A stretch of DNA of 64,000 nucleotides from Methylobacterium sp. (GTDB lineage Bacteria > Pseudomonadota > Alphaproteobacteria > Rhizobiales > Beijerinckiaceae): NCBI GenBank assembly GCA_020252645.1, contig JADCCN010000010.1:1-64000 (forward strand), read 5' to 3'. This document shows, piece by piece, positions 39,105-48,196 of the stretch. Numbering within the stretch: position 1 is the stretch's first letter; each line of letters starts with the position of its first letter. The position numbers and the translations under genes are program-made. The notes under the pieces are model-generated. The model made no database searches. It was given only the letters and a program-made list of their open reading frames with translations, and was not told where the DNA came from.

Positions 39105-40097
39105 ATGACCGGCGCCGATACGCCCGGCGAATTCGAGCTGATCGCGCGCTTTTTCGCGCCGCTCGCCGGGCCGGGCGCCTTCGGGCTTGCTGATGATGCC
39201 GCAACGCTCGATCTCCCGGCGGGCGAAAGCCTTGTCGTCACCAAGGACATGATCGTCGAGGGCGTGCATTTCTTTGGCGAGGATGCGCCCGCTTCCATCG
39301 CGCGCAAGGCTTTGGCCGTGAACCTCTCGGATCTTGCGGCCAAGGGCGCGCATCCCCTGGGGTTTGTGCTCGGGTTCGGGCGCACGCGGAAGCAGGGGGA
39401 GGCGTGGCTGGCCGGTTTCGCGGCGGGCCTTGCGGCGCTCTCGCGCGAAAGCGGCTGTGCGCTCCTGGGCGGAGACACGGTGAACGCGCCGGCGCTCACG
39501 CTCTCCATCACCGCCTTCGGAACGGTGCCCCGGGGGCGCATGGTGCCCCGGCAGGGCGGCGCGCCGGGTGATCTCGTCTATGTCTCGGGAACGATCGGCG
39601 ATGCCGCCCTCGGGCTTCGCCTGCGCCTCGCGCCCGATGCCCCCTGGGCGCGCGCCCTTGAGCCGGAACACCGCCATTTCCTGTTCGACCGTTATCTTCA
39701 TCCCCGACCGCGCAATGCGCTCTCGCCCGCCTTGCTCGCCCATGCGCGGGGTGCAATGGACGTTTCGGATGGGCTCGTGGGCGATGCGGACAAGCTCGCG
39801 AGCCGCCTCGGCGGGCGTTTCGAGATTGGTGACGTGCCGCTCTCGGATGCGGCCCGCGCAGCCTTGCTCGCCGAGCCTGCGCTCATCGAAACGCTCCTCA
39901 CCGGGGGCGATGATTACGAGATCCTCTGCGTCATCCCGCCGGATCAAGCCGGGGCCTTCGAAGGGGCGGCACGGGAGGCAGGCGTGCCGATGGCGCGCAT
40001 CGGCACGCTGGGTGAGGCGGGCGGGGTGCGTGTTTGGCGCAACCCTGATGGCCGCGAACGTCGCTTCACGCGGCGCGCCTATGCGCATAGTTTCTAA
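39105..40097 (+). CDS. thiL: Thiamine-monophosphate kinase
   Basis: 330 aa, PurM-like ATP enzyme making thiamine diphosphate. Blocks ADDAATL, VVTKDMIVEGVHF, KALAVNLSDLAAKGA, LLGGDTV, AMDVSDGLVGD and LLTGGDDYEIL are all in place. Last gene of the rib-nusB operon; a cluster of palindromic repeats begins 12 bp after its stop and may end transcription. Confidence 0.95.
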   Translation: MTGADTPGEFELIARFFAPLAGPGAFGLADDAATLDLPAGESLVVTKDMIVEGVHFFGEDAPASIARKALAVNLSDLAAKGAHPLGFVLGFGRTRKQGEAWLAGFAAGLAALSRESGCALLGGDTVNAPALTLSITAFGTVPRGRMVPRQGGAPGDLVYVSGTIGDAALGLRLRLAPDAPWARALEPEHRHFLFDRYLHPRPRNALSPALLAHARGAMDVSDGLVGDADKLASRLGGRFEIGDVPLSDAARAALLAEPALIETLLTGGDDYEILCVIPPDQAGAFEGAAREAGVPMARIGTLGEAGGVRVWRNPDGRERRFTRRAYAHSF

Positions 40098-40109
40098 GGA
40101 TACGAGACG

Positions 40110-40312
40110 AGAGCGGTCGATCTGACTGAATGAGATTGACCGCTCTAAGCTCTTGATTTACCGCATTTTCTTTCGAAGAGCCGGTATCTGCTTCTTCGAA
40201 AAAATGCTCTAGAGCATGATGTGTTCAGACGGAAGCACATCATGCTCTTATCTTGTTATTATCGCATGCTTTTTTGTGAAAAACCGGATTCCACTTTTTC
40301 ACAGCATGCTCT
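40110..40312. repeat. Mosaic of palindromic intergenic repeats, locus B
   Basis: Four modules in a row. First, a 9-bp inverted repeat AGAGCGGTC...GACCGCTCT (40110-40146). Second, an imperfect palindrome from GCATTTT to AAAATGC (40163-40207). Third, module Y, AGAGCATGATGTG...CACATCATGCTCT (40211-40248). Fourth, the X module in reverse orientation (40249-40312). Y is identical, as reverse complement, to the Y module at locus C; X differs there by two bases. No protein is encoded. Fills the whole thiL-MFS gap. Confidence 0.92.
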
Positions 40313-40326
40313 AAGAGGAACGTTCC

Positions 40327-41520
40327 ATGGCCCATGATGATGCGCTCGCCCGGCGCAATGCGCTGGTGCTCTCGGGCGCGCAGGCCTTGGCCGGGGCCAA
40401 TGCCTCGGTGGTCTTCGCCACGGGCGCGCTGGTGGGGGCCTCGCTCGGGCCGTCGCCGGCCTGGGCCACGGCGCCCACGACGACCTTCGTGCTCGGCACG
40501 GCGCTGGCCACCATGCCCGCGGCCTATCTGCTGCGCAGGCTCGGGCGCCGCGCGGCCTATCAATATGGCGCTGCCATGGGGCTGCTGGCGGGCCTGCTCG
40601 CGGCCTATGCCGTGCGCGAGGGGTCGTTCGCCCTGTTCATGATCGCGACGGCGATGTGCGGCTGCTACCAGGCCTTTGTCGTGAACTATCGTTTCGGCGC
40701 GACGGATAATGCGAGCCCCGGCTTCCGCCCCAAGGCGATCGCCTGGGTGCTCGCGGGCGGCATCGCCGCGGCCTTCGTGGGGCCGCAGCTCGTGATCCAC
40801 ACCATGGACATGATGCCGCCTTTCACCTTCATGGCGAGCTATATCGGCCAGGCGCTCGTGGCGGGGCTGAGCATTTTCCTGCTGTTCTTCTTCCGGAACG
40901 CACCCGCGCCGGCCGCCGGATCGCAGGAGCCGGCTCGGCCCTTGCGCGAAATCCTGAAATCGCGCCGCCTGAAACTCGCCATCGGCATTTCGGCCATCGC
41001 GCAGGCGCTGATGAATTTCATCATGACCGCGACCCCGCTTGCGATGATCGGCTGCTTCCACACGACGACCGAGGCGACCCTGGCCATCCAGTGGCATATC
41101 GTGGGGATGTTCCTGCCCGGCTTCTTCACCGGCCCGCTGATTGCCCGGTTCGGCGTCTACAAGGTGATCGCCGCGGGCCTGATCCTGCTTGCGCTCTGTG
41201 GAATCGTGGGGCTTTCCGGCATCACCATCGCGCATTTCAACACCGCGCTCATCCTGCTGGGCGTGGGCTGGAATTTCGCCTTCGTCGGTGCATCCGCGGT
41301 GGTGGCCGAGGGCCAGAAGCCCTCCGAACGCAACCTGGTGCAGGGTTTCACCGATCTCGTGATCTTTTCGGTCACGGCGCTTGCCTCGCTGTCTTCCGGC
41401 AAGCTGCTTGCGGGATTCGGCTGGGCGAGCCTCAACATCGCGCTTTTTCCCTTCATCATCGCCGCTCTTGCGATGGTCGCACTGCTGCTGCGCGACGATC
41501 GCCGGCGCGTTTCGGGCTGA
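40327..41520 (+). CDS. Major facilitator superfamily transporter
   Basis: 397 aa with about 12 hydrophobic segments. The loop LLRRLGRRAAYQYGAAMG between helices 2 and 3 matches the MFS signature, and GPLIARFGVYKVI repeats it in the second half. Substrate unknown. Single gene between repeat locus B and hppA; GAGGAACG precedes the ATG. Confidence 0.85.
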   Translation: MAHDDALARRNALVLSGAQALAGANASVVFATGALVGASLGPSPAWATAPTTTFVLGTALATMPAAYLLRRLGRRAAYQYGAAMGLLAGLLAAYAVREGSFALFMIATAMCGCYQAFVVNYRFGATDNASPGFRPKAIAWVLAGGIAAAFVGPQLVIHTMDMMPPFTFMASYIGQALVAGLSIFLLFFFRNAPAPAAGSQEPARPLREILKSRRLKLAIGISAIAQALMNFIMTATPLAMIGCFHTTTEATLAIQWHIVGMFLPGFFTGPLIARFGVYKVIAAGLILLALCGIVGLSGITIAHFNTALILLGVGWNFAFVGASAVVAEGQKPSERNLVQGFTDLVIFSVTALASLSSGKLLAGFGWASLNIALFPFIIAALAMVALLLRDDRRRVSG

Positions 41521-41695
41521 TGCGGCTCATTCCCGGTCGAAAACGCAGGCTTGCCCCGAAATGGGGGCTTGGAGAAGTGGTTGAAGCTTTGTAAACCCGT
41601 GCGCGACCCGCAGGACCGGACCGTGGCAGGGGGCTTCGTTCGGGGAGCCTGCGGAAAACAAGAACACTTCGATTGAAACGCAGAACGGGCACGAC

Positions 41696-43846
41696 ATGAC
41701 ACCACTTCTCGTGATCATCGCGCTGGGAGCGCTCTCCATCCTTTATGCCGTCATCACCATCAATCAGGTGATGAGCAAGGATGCGGGCAGCCAGCGCATG
41801 CAGGAAATCGCCGCCGCCGTTGCGGAAGGCGCTCAGGCCTATCTCAACCGCCAGTACAAGACGATCGCGCTCGTGGGCGTGGTGATCTTCGTCGGCACGT
41901 GGTTCCTGCTGGGCTTGCCCGTCGCTATCGGCTTCCTGATCGGTGCGGTGCTTTCGGGCGCGGCCGGCTATATCGGCATGAACGTCTCGGTGCGCGCCAA
42001 TGTGCGCACGGCGCAGGCCGCGATGCAGAGCCTCGCGGGTGGCCTCGACCTCGCCTTCAAGGCGGGTGCCGTGACCGGCATGCTCGTGGCGGGCCTCGCG
42101 CTCCTCGGCGTGGCGGTCTACTACATGATCCTCACGCAGTTCATGGGCCACGCGCCCGCGAGCCGCACCGTGATCGACGCGCTGGTGGCGCTCGGCTTCG
42201 GCGCTTCGCTCATCTCGATCTTCGCGCGTCTTGGCGGCGGCATCTTCACGAAGGGCGCTGACGTCGGCGCCGACCTCGTGGGCAAGGTGGAAGCCGGCAT
42301 TCCCGAGGATGACCCGCGCAACCCCGCCGTGATCGCCGACAATGTGGGCGACAACGTGGGTGACTGCGCCGGCATGGCGGCCGACCTCTTCGAGACCTAT
42401 GCGGTGACGATCGTCGCCACGATGGTTCTCGCGGCGATCTTCTTTGCCGGCCAGGCGAGCCTTGCGAGCGCGATGATCTACCCGATGATGATCGGTGGCG
42501 TCTGCATCCTCACCTCGATCATCGGCACCTATTTCGTGAAGCTCGGCGCCAATGGTTCGATCATGGGCGCGCTTTACAAGGGCCTCATCGCCACCGGCGT
42601 CCTCTCCATCGGGGGCCTCTGGGTCGCGACGCAGTTCACCATCGGCTGGGGCTCGATCGGCACGGTGGGCGGCCAGAGCATCACCGGCGGCGCGCTTTTC
42701 CTCTGCGGCCTCGTGGGCCTCGCGGTGACCGCGGCGATCGTGTGGATCACCGAATATTACACCGGCACCGGCATGCGCCCGGTGAACTCGATCAGCCAGG
42801 CCTCGGTGACCGGCCATGGCACCAACGTCATCCAGGGCCTCGCGGTCAGCCTCGAATCGACGGCGCTGCCGACCCTCGTCATCGTCGCGGGCGTGATCCT
42901 CACCTATAACCTGGCGGGGCTTTTCGGCACGGCGATCGCCACGGCCTCCATGCTCGGCCTCGCCGGCATGATCGTGGCGCTCGACGCCTTCGGCCCCGTG
43001 ACGGATAATGCCGGCGGCATCGCCGAGATGGCGGGCCTGCCCAAGGAAGTGCGCAAGTCGACCGACGCGCTCGACGCGGTGGGCAACACCACGAAGGCGG
43101 TCACCAAGGGCTATGCGATCGGTTCGGCGGGTCTCGGCGCGCTGGTGCTCTTCGCCGCTTACAACTACGACCTGCAATACTTCATTGCGGAAGCGAACAA
43201 GGCGGGCTCGACGGCGTTCCCCTATTTCAAGGGCATCGGGACGATCGATTTCGGCCTCGCCAACCCTTACGTGGTGGTGGGCCTGCTGCTCGGCGGCCTT
43301 ATCCCCTACCTCTTCGGCGGCATCGCGATGACGGCCGTGGGCCGCGCGGCCGGCGACGTGGTGGTGGAAGTGCGCCGCCAGTTCAAGGAGAAGCCGGGCA
43401 TCATGGACGGCACGGAGAAGCCGGATTATGCCCGCGCTGTCGACATGCTGACCAAGGCCGCCATCCGCGAGATGATCATCCCCTCGCTGCTGCCGGTTCT
43501 GGCGCCTGTCGTCATCTTCTTCGGCGTGAACGCCATTGCCGGCAAGGCGCAGGCCTTCGCGGCGGTGGGCGCGATGCTGCTGGGCGTGATCGTGACGGGC
43601 CTGTTCGTCGCCATCTCGATGACCTCGGGCGGCGGCGCCTGGGACAACGCGAAGAAATCCTTCGAGGACGGCTTCGTGGACCAGGATGGCGTGCGCCACA
43701 TGAAGGGCTCGGATGCGCACAAGGCGTCGGTGACCGGCGACACTGTCGGCGATCCCTACAAGGACACCGCCGGCCCGGCCGTGAATCCGGCCATCAAGAT
43801 CACGAACATCGTGGCGCTGCTGCTGCTCGCGATCCTCGCGCATTGA
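41696..43846 (+). CDS. hppA: Membrane-bound proton-translocating pyrophosphatase
   Basis: 716 aa, about 16 transmembrane helices. Couples PPi hydrolysis to H+ pumping. Substrate-site motifs [33 protein letters not shown] and GGAWDNAKK...D are complete. Lys467 in GNTTKA is the residue that marks the K+-independent subclass, where K+-dependent enzymes have Ala. Followed by a terminator. Confidence 0.96.
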   Translation: MTPLLVIIALGALSILYAVITINQVMSKDAGSQRMQEIAAAVAEGAQAYLNRQYKTIALVGVVIFVGTWFLLGLPVAIGFLIGAVLSGAAGYIGMNVSVRANVRTAQAAMQSLAGGLDLAFKAGAVTGMLVAGLALLGVAVYYMILTQFMGHAPASRTVIDALVALGFGASLISIFARLGGGIFTKGADVGADLVGKVEAGIPEDDPRNPAVIADNVGDNVGDCAGMAADLFETYAVTIVATMVLAAIFFAGQASLASAMIYPMMIGGVCILTSIIGTYFVKLGANGSIMGALYKGLIATGVLSIGGLWVATQFTIGWGSIGTVGGQSITGGALFLCGLVGLAVTAAIVWITEYYTGTGMRPVNSISQASVTGHGTNVIQGLAVSLESTALPTLVIVAGVILTYNLAGLFGTAIATASMLGLAGMIVALDAFGPVTDNAGGIAEMAGLPKEVRKSTDALDAVGNTTKAVTKGYAIGSAGLGALVLFAAYNYDLQYFIAEANKAGSTAFPYFKGIGTIDFGLANPYVVVGLLLGGLIPYLFGGIAMTAVGRAAGDVVVEVRRQFKEKPGIMDGTEKPDYARAVDMLTKAAIREMIIPSLLPVLAPVVIFFGVNAIAGKAQAFAAVGAMLLGVIVTGLFVAISMTSGGGAWDNAKKSFEDGFVDQDGVRHMKGSDAHKASVTGDTVGDPYKDTAGPAVNPAIKITNIVALLLLAILAH

Positions 43847-43920
43847 CTGGAACAATAGCGAAGCCCTGCCTCTTGGCGAGCTTCGCAATTGGCCACTTCA
43901 ACAGGGACTGATTCCTGAAG

Positions 43921-43947
43921 CGGCGCCGCTTGCGCCGTTTTTTTTTT
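43921..43947 (+). terminator. Rho-independent terminator after hppA
   Basis: Perfect stem CGGCGC / GCGCCG with a 5-nt loop and ten T residues. Confidence 0.93.
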
Positions 43948-43987
43948 CCGTTAGCCTCGCTCGTATCGAAGATGGGGAGGCTGATCG

Positions 43988-44257
43988 ATGAAGAAGACAT
44001 TGATCCTGATCGCAGTGTGTTCGGGGGTTTCCTTCCAATACTCCGCTGTCCCGGCCCTCGCTTACGATCCGCTTTGCGATCAGGTGAAAAGCCGGGCAGA
44101 TAAGGCCCGCTGTCAGTGCAATTCGGACGCGGGAGGGGTCGTTCGGCGGCGCCCGAACGACAGGGGAAAGGAGGCGATTTACTGGTCGCGTCCCAGGCGG
44201 CCAGCCGCTGTCGCTCAGGTCAGCGCATGCATGCGCAGCAAAGGTTTTCCGACGTAA
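43988..44257 (+). CDS. Small secreted Cys-containing protein
   Basis: 89 aa. Clear Sec signal peptide (MKKTLILIAVCSGVSF..., cleavage likely after ALA at residue 25). The mature 64 residues have four Cys (DPLC, ARCQC, SACM) and end in ACMRSKGFPT, a tail often seen in small periplasmic proteins. GGGAGG lies 8 nt before the ATG. Not recognised as a named family. Base composition is less GC-rich than the neighbours, and it adjoins the bamE duplication. Confidence 0.6.
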   Translation: MKKTLILIAVCSGVSFQYSAVPALAYDPLCDQVKSRADKARCQCNSDAGGVVRRRPNDRGKEAIYWSRPRRPAAVAQVSACMRSKGFPT

Positions 44258-44302
44258 TCATTCGTCGCTTCGGAGACGACGAGCTTTCCGCTGAGGGAAA
44301 CA

Positions 44303-44474
44303 TCACACCGCGCTGGCGCCGAGGCGGCGGAAGATACCGCCGAGAAAGCTCGATTCCTGGCCGCCCGTGGGCGTTGTACGCGAGATGAAATCGAACACGA
44401 CGCCATCCTTCAGGCCATAATCGGCGACGCGCGTGACGCGGTTCTTGTCATCGAGGTAGAAGGCGATCACCCGC
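44303..44474 (-). pseudogene. Truncated duplicate of the bamE 3' end
   Basis: 172 bp matching 45134-45305 without gaps and with three mismatches, all synonymous, so the encoded last 56 residues of BamE including the stop are identical. The signal peptide and N-terminal two thirds are missing. The open frame runs on upstream into unrelated sequence (start near 44554), giving an 83-aa chimeric ORF without lipobox. Best seen as a partial gene copy in direct orientation with the intact gene 831 bp away. Confidence 0.92.
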
Positions 44475-44497
44475 GGGGGAAACTCCGCGGGTTTTTT
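44470..44497 (+). terminator. Hairpin with T tract at the edge of the bamE duplicate
   Basis: Stem CCCGCGG / CCGCGGG with an 8-nt loop followed by six T. It begins inside the last bases of the duplicated segment, so the junction of the duplication created or used this hairpin. Confidence 0.8.
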
Positions 44498-44529
44498 GTT
44501 GGTTCTGCTGGACTTGTGTTTTTCTGGTG

Positions 44530-44940
44530 ATGCGCCAATCTTGGCCTGTGTCAAAACAACCGGACCTCTTTCTAGGACTGCTTCCGGTCGAGGATATCAA
44601 CCGAACGCTGAACCTCGAACTCGAGGTGGGACCCGTGGTGTTCAGCCGTGCCGCCCAGCGACACGCGGCGGCCCGGCATCCCTCGGAATATCCGTTCTTG
44701 CAGCCTCACGTCGCGGCGATTGTCGCCGCCCCGCTCTATCTGGGAGATGATTTTCGCAACCTGGGCAAGATCGAGCTGATTGGCACAGCCCATGGCCTAA
44801 CCGGGTTTGCGCTGGTCGCCATAACCATCCAAAGAGACAAGCAGGGACATTATCATGTCGCAAGCCTCTATCCGGTCTCGCGAGGCAAGATCGAAAGCCG
44901 GAAGGCGAAAGGCTTTCTGAGGCCGGTTCACAAAAAATAA
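44530..44940 (+). CDS. Small protein, possible BECR/RelE-fold nuclease (PBECR-like)
   Basis: 136 aa, no signal peptide or membrane segment. Central pattern FSRAAQRHAAARHPSEY, VAAIVAAPLYLGDD, GKIELIG, FALVAITIQRDKQGHYHVASLYPVS recalls phage-associated BECR-fold (barnase/EndoU/colicin E5-D/RelE) nucleases, with an N-terminal His, a strand pair and a C-terminal Tyr/Ser/Lys cluster (SRGKIESRKAKGF). The assignment is by pattern memory and tentative. No antitoxin gene is adjacent. It lies between the bamE duplicate and bamE and has its own terminator. GTG 44527 is an alternative start; no clear ribosome site. Confidence 0.5.
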   Translation: MRQSWPVSKQPDLFLGLLPVEDINRTLNLELEVGPVVFSRAAQRHAAARHPSEYPFLQPHVAAIVAAPLYLGDDFRNLGKIELIGTAHGLTGFALVAITIQRDKQGHYHVASLYPVSRGKIESRKAKGFLRPVHKK

Positions 44941-44960
44941 GGGGGCTTGCGCCCCCTTTT
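44939..44960 (+). terminator. Rho-independent terminator after the nuclease-like gene
   Basis: Perfect 8-bp stem AAGGGGGC / GCCCCCTT with tetraloop TTGC, starting within the stop codon and ending in TTTT. Confidence 0.88.
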
Positions 44961-45133
44961 GATCGAACTGAATTGCCGGGTTGCCCAGTTCCGGATCTCT
45001 TCACCGATTGCTCGGCTACTTTGCCTGCTTGAACATGTTCTCGCAGGCGCGTGAGGAGGCCGTTCTCACCTCAATTCCGATCTCCATGAATTCTAGCGCG
45101 ACATATGGTTTTTTCAAGAGGCATTACCCTTCC

Positions 45134-45583
45134 TCACACCGCGCTGGCACCGAGGCGGCGGAAGATGCCGCCGAGAAAGCTCGATTCCTGGCCGCCCGTG
45201 GGCGTTGTGCGCGAGATGAAATCGAACACGACGCCATCCTTCAGGCCATAATCGGCGACGCGCGTGACGCGGTTCTTGTCATCGAGGTAGAAGGCGATCA
45301 CCCGCTGGTCGGTGACGCGGTCATTGAGCGCGAGCACGGGGCGCGAGAGCTTCTGGGAGATGTAGTAATAGGTCTGCCCGCCCACGGTGGAGGTGGCGGA
45401 GGGCGTGCCCATCACCAGCAGCACCTGTTCGGCCGAGGAGCCGACCTTGATCTGCGCCAGGGCCTTCTCGTCGAGCACATAGCCGCGCTGGCCGATGCTC
45501 TGATCGGCGCAGCCGGCGGTCGCAAGAAGCAGGGCCGCGATCGCCGTGGCGCCAGCCAGGCCGGGCAGGGTGCGCATCGTCAT
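45134..45583 (-). CDS. bamE: Outer membrane protein assembly factor BamE (SmpA/OmlA family lipoprotein)
   Basis: 149 aa lipoprotein. Signal peptide ending in lipobox ATAGC, then the BamE fold (IKVGSSAEQVLLVMGTPSATSTVGGQTYYYIS, VIAFYLDDKNRVTRVADYGL). Accessory lipoprotein of the beta-barrel assembly machinery. ATG 45583 or 45577 both give a normal signal. Divergent from the bc1 chaperone gene, as in many Hyphomicrobiales. Its 3' third is duplicated at 44303-44474. Confidence 0.93.
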   Translation of the reverse strand: MTMRTLPGLAGATAIAALLLATAGCADQSIGQRGYVLDEKALAQIKVGSSAEQVLLVMGTPSATSTVGGQTYYYISQKLSRPVLALNDRVTDQRVIAFYLDDKNRVTRVADYGLKDGVVFDFISRTTPTGGQESSFLGGIFRRLGASAV

Positions 45584-45800
45584 GCGTAAAACTCCATTCG
45601 ATCGGAACGCGCTCGCGGAAGATGCGGGTGGAACCCGCGCCCGCAAGCCGGATGTTGGGGCCTTGGATGCCCTTTTCGGCTGCGAAAGACAATCATTCGA
45701 TTGCGGAGAAATGAAGATTGAAAAACGCTGCGGCCTCCGCCACAAGCGGCGGCAAGCTCGGTTTTTTTCGCCTTTGGTTGTTCCCTACCGCAGGATTTCC

Positions 45801-46331
45801 ATGTTCGGCTGGTTGTTCCGCTCCCGCTCGGTGCCTGATGCGACGAGGCTGTTTCTCGATCTCGTCGCGGCTGCGCGCAATCCCGTCGCCTATCGGGATC
45901 ATGGCGTCGCGGATAGCTTCGAGGGCCGTTTCGAGCGGCTCGCCCTGGTGACGACGCTGGTTTTGCGGCGGCTTTCGAAGATGCCTCCTCCGGCCGAGGC
46001 CGTGGGGCAGGAGCTGGTGGACCAGCTCTTCCGGCATCTCGATGATGGTTTCCGCCGTTCGGGCGTGGGTGATCTCTCGGTCGGCAAGAAGGTGAAGGCG
46101 CTGGCGCAGGGCTTCTATGGCCGTGCCGGGGCCTATACCGATGCGATTGAATCCGGGGATGAGGCGCTGCTCCGCGCAGCGCTCGCGCGCAATCTCTACG
46201 GCTCCGAGCGGATGCCGGAGGACGTGCCGGCCGGGCTTCTGGCCGAGATCGTCGACATGATCGCAACCCTCGATTCGAAGGATCTCGCCGGGCTTCTGGC
46301 CGGCGATGCCCTGGCGGGAGGCCGGGCATGA
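45801..46331 (+). CDS. Ubiquinol-cytochrome c chaperone family protein
   Basis: 176 aa. Helical protein with FLDLVAAARNPVAYRDHGVADSFEGRFERLALVTTLVLRRL and the later MDDGFRRSGVGDLSVGKKVKALAQGFYGRAGAY-type block that define the Cbp3/UQCC1-like family (quoted from FRRSGVGDLSVGKKVK). Expected to assist cytochrome b/bc1 assembly. Overlaps yceD by 4 bp. Confidence 0.88.
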   Translation: MFGWLFRSRSVPDATRLFLDLVAAARNPVAYRDHGVADSFEGRFERLALVTTLVLRRLSKMPPPAEAVGQELVDQLFRHLDDGFRRSGVGDLSVGKKVKALAQGFYGRAGAYTDAIESGDEALLRAALARNLYGSERMPEDVPAGLLAEIVDMIATLDSKDLAGLLAGDALAGGRA

Positions 46332-46933
46332 GCAAATCCAAGATCCCGGCCAAGATCCCGACCAAGAGCCCGGCCAAGAGCCCGGCCAAGCTTCCCGCCC
46401 TGCCCTATACCGAGCCGCTTCCGGTGACGACACTAAGGGGCGAGACGCATCTCGTGCTGAAGCCCGATGCCGAAACACGAGCGCGGATCGCGAAGTTCGC
46501 AGGGCTTCACGCGCTCGATCGCTTCGAGGCGAACCTGATGCTGCGCCCCAGGCATGATGGCTCGGTGGACGTCAACGGCCATGTCGAGGCCGAGACGCAG
46601 CCGATCTGCGTCGTCACGCTCGAGCCCTTCGCCGATCGCGTCTCCGAGCCGGTGGAGGCGACCTTCGCGCCGCCGGAGGTGCTGGCGCGCCTCGCCGAGC
46701 GCGAAGTGGAGGAAGACGAGGATGCGCTCGTCGATGGCAGTCCCGAGTTGCCGGACGAGATCGTCAACGGCCATATCGATCCGGCGGCTCTCGCGGTGGA
46801 ATATCTGATCCTCGGGCTTGACCCCTATCCGCGCAAGCCGGATGCCGATTTCGCCGAGATCAAGATCGGTGAGGACATGATTTCGCCTTTCGCGGCGCTC
46901 AAGGCCCTGAAATCGGATGAGGGCAAGGGCTGA
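46328..46933 (+). CDS. YceD family protein (DUF177), rRNA accumulation factor
   Basis: 201 aa. Core DUF177 pattern with GHVEAETQPICVVTLEPF, where the usual metal-binding Cys set is partly present, and the C-terminal EYLILGLDPYPRKPDA. Homologues support 23S rRNA accumulation. The first 25 residues are a Lys/Pro/Ala tail of four-residue repeats (KIPAKIPTKSPAKSPAK) from a 12-bp tandem repeat. rpmF, the usual neighbour, is absent; plsX follows. Confidence 0.85.
   Translation: MSKSKIPAKIPTKSPAKSPAKLPALPYTEPLPVTTLRGETHLVLKPDAETRARIAKFAGLHALDRFEANLMLRPRHDGSVDVNGHVEAETQPICVVTLEPFADRVSEPVEATFAPPEVLARLAEREVEEDEDALVDGSPELPDEIVNGHIDPAALAVEYLILGLDPYPRKPDADFAEIKIGEDMISPFAALKALKSDEGKG
46340..46399. repeat. 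12-bp in-frame tandem repeat in the yceD 5' end
   Basis: Five units of the form AAG-ATC/AGC/CTT-CCN-GCC/ACC, encoding K-(I/S/L)-P-(A/T). Units three and four are identical. Length is a multiple of three, so copy-number change would keep the frame. Confidence 0.9.
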
Positions 46934-47056
46934 TCGCGGCCGCATGGCGCTTGCAAGCGGCCTTCGCGCATTCTAATCGAACCCACCGGTGTCGCGGAGC
47001 GTCCTGCCTGCCGGTTCGAATGCCGGCGCGTCGGCCGGTCGAGGAGTGAACACCGG

Positions 47057-48196
47057 ATGAGCGACGAGGCCCAGGCTCACGAGCCGCGCAGAAGCGGGCG
47101 CAATCTGCGCATCTCGCTCGATGCGATGGGTGGCGATTTCGGTCCCGCGGTGACTGTGCCCGGCGCGGCGCTGGCGCTGGAACGGCACCCCGATTGCGAA
47201 TTCCTGCTGTTCGGCCGCGAAAGCGAGATCAGCGCCGAACTCGACAAGCACCCCGCTCTGAAGGCCCGCGCCCGGGTGATCCACGCGGATGTCGTGGTCT
47301 CCATGGACGAGAAACCGAGCCAGGCCCTGCGTCACGGCCGCTACAAATCCTCAATGTGGATGGCCGTCGACGCCGTGCGCAAGGGCGAGGCGGATGTCTG
47401 CTGTTCCGCCGGCAATACCGGCGCATTGATGGTGATGACCCGTTTCTGCCTGCGCATGATGCTGGGCATCGACCGCCCGGCACTGGCCTGCATGTGGCCC
47501 ACCGCGCGCGGGGAAAGCATCGTGCTCGATGTCGGCGCCTCCATCGGTGCCACGGCGGAAAACCTGGTGGACATGGCGATCATGGGCTCGGCGATGGCGC
47601 GGATCGTGTTCGATCTCGAGCGCCCTTCGGTCGGGCTGCTGAATGTCGGCGTCGAGGAGATCAAGGGCTTGGAGCAGGTGAAGGAGGCCGGCAGTATCCT
47701 GCGCGAGGCCAACCTCCCGAACATGAACTATATCGGCTTCGTCGAGGGCGATGACATCGGCAAGGGCCGTTCGGATGTGGTCGTCACGGAAGGCTTTGCC
47801 GGGAATATCGCGCTGAAGACCGCCGAGGGCACCGCGAAGCAGATCGGCGATTACCTCAGAAGCGCCATCCAGTCGTCATTCCTGGCGAAGATCGGCTATC
47901 TTCTGGCGCGCGGCGCGTTCAATTCCCTGCGCAGCAAGATGGACCCGCGCCGGGTGAATGGCGCGGTCTTCCTCGGGCTCAACGGCGTGGTGGTGAAGAG
48001 CCATGGCGGCACGGATGCCCTGGGCTTTGCAAGCGCCGTGGATGTGGCCTACGACATGGCGAAATATGATTTGATGGCGAAGATCGGCTCGGCCCTGGCC
48101 GAACGCGGCGACTGGGTTCTGCCCGGCGCCTCTTCCGCCATGGTCGAGAACCGCGCCGGCGAAGACCCGGCCGAAAGGGAAACGGGATCAGCCTGA
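47057..48196 (+). CDS. plsX: Phosphate acyltransferase PlsX
   Basis: 379 aa. Makes acyl-phosphate from acyl-ACP for phospholipid synthesis. Family blocks [43 protein letters not shown] and [25 protein letters not shown] upstream of ATG 47057. Its stop overlaps the fabH start. Confidence 0.95.
   Translation: MSDEAQAHEPRRSGRNLRISLDAMGGDFGPAVTVPGAALALERHPDCEFLLFGRESEISAELDKHPALKARARVIHADVVVSMDEKPSQALRHGRYKSSMWMAVDAVRKGEADVCCSAGNTGALMVMTRFCLRMMLGIDRPALACMWPTARGESIVLDVGASIGATAENLVDMAIMGSAMARIVFDLERPSVGLLNVGVEEIKGLEQVKEAGSILREANLPNMNYIGFVEGDDIGKGRSDVVVTEGFAGNIALKTAEGTAKQIGDYLRSAIQSSFLAKIGYLLARGAFNSLRSKMDPRRVNGAVFLGLNGVVVKSHGGTDALGFASAVDVAYDMAKYDLMAKIGSALAERGDWVLPGASSAMVENRAGEDPAERETGSA

Noticed and set aside
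40110-40312. CRISPR array
   Set aside because: Repeats are palindromic and adjacent in different modules, without regular unique spacers or cas genes.
44303-44554. Calling the 83-codon chimeric frame a functional gene
   Set aside because: It has no signal peptide or lipobox, its 5' part is not BamE, and a hairpin interrupts the junction; treated as a pseudogene.
44961-45133. 23-codon frame on the minus strand downstream of bamE
   Set aside because: Too short, no ribosome site, ends at once; no support beyond chance.
47010-47026. tRNA T-arm-like sequence GCCGG-TTCGAAT before plsX
   Set aside because: Pairing gives an 8-nt loop, and no acceptor, D or anticodon arm can be formed around it.
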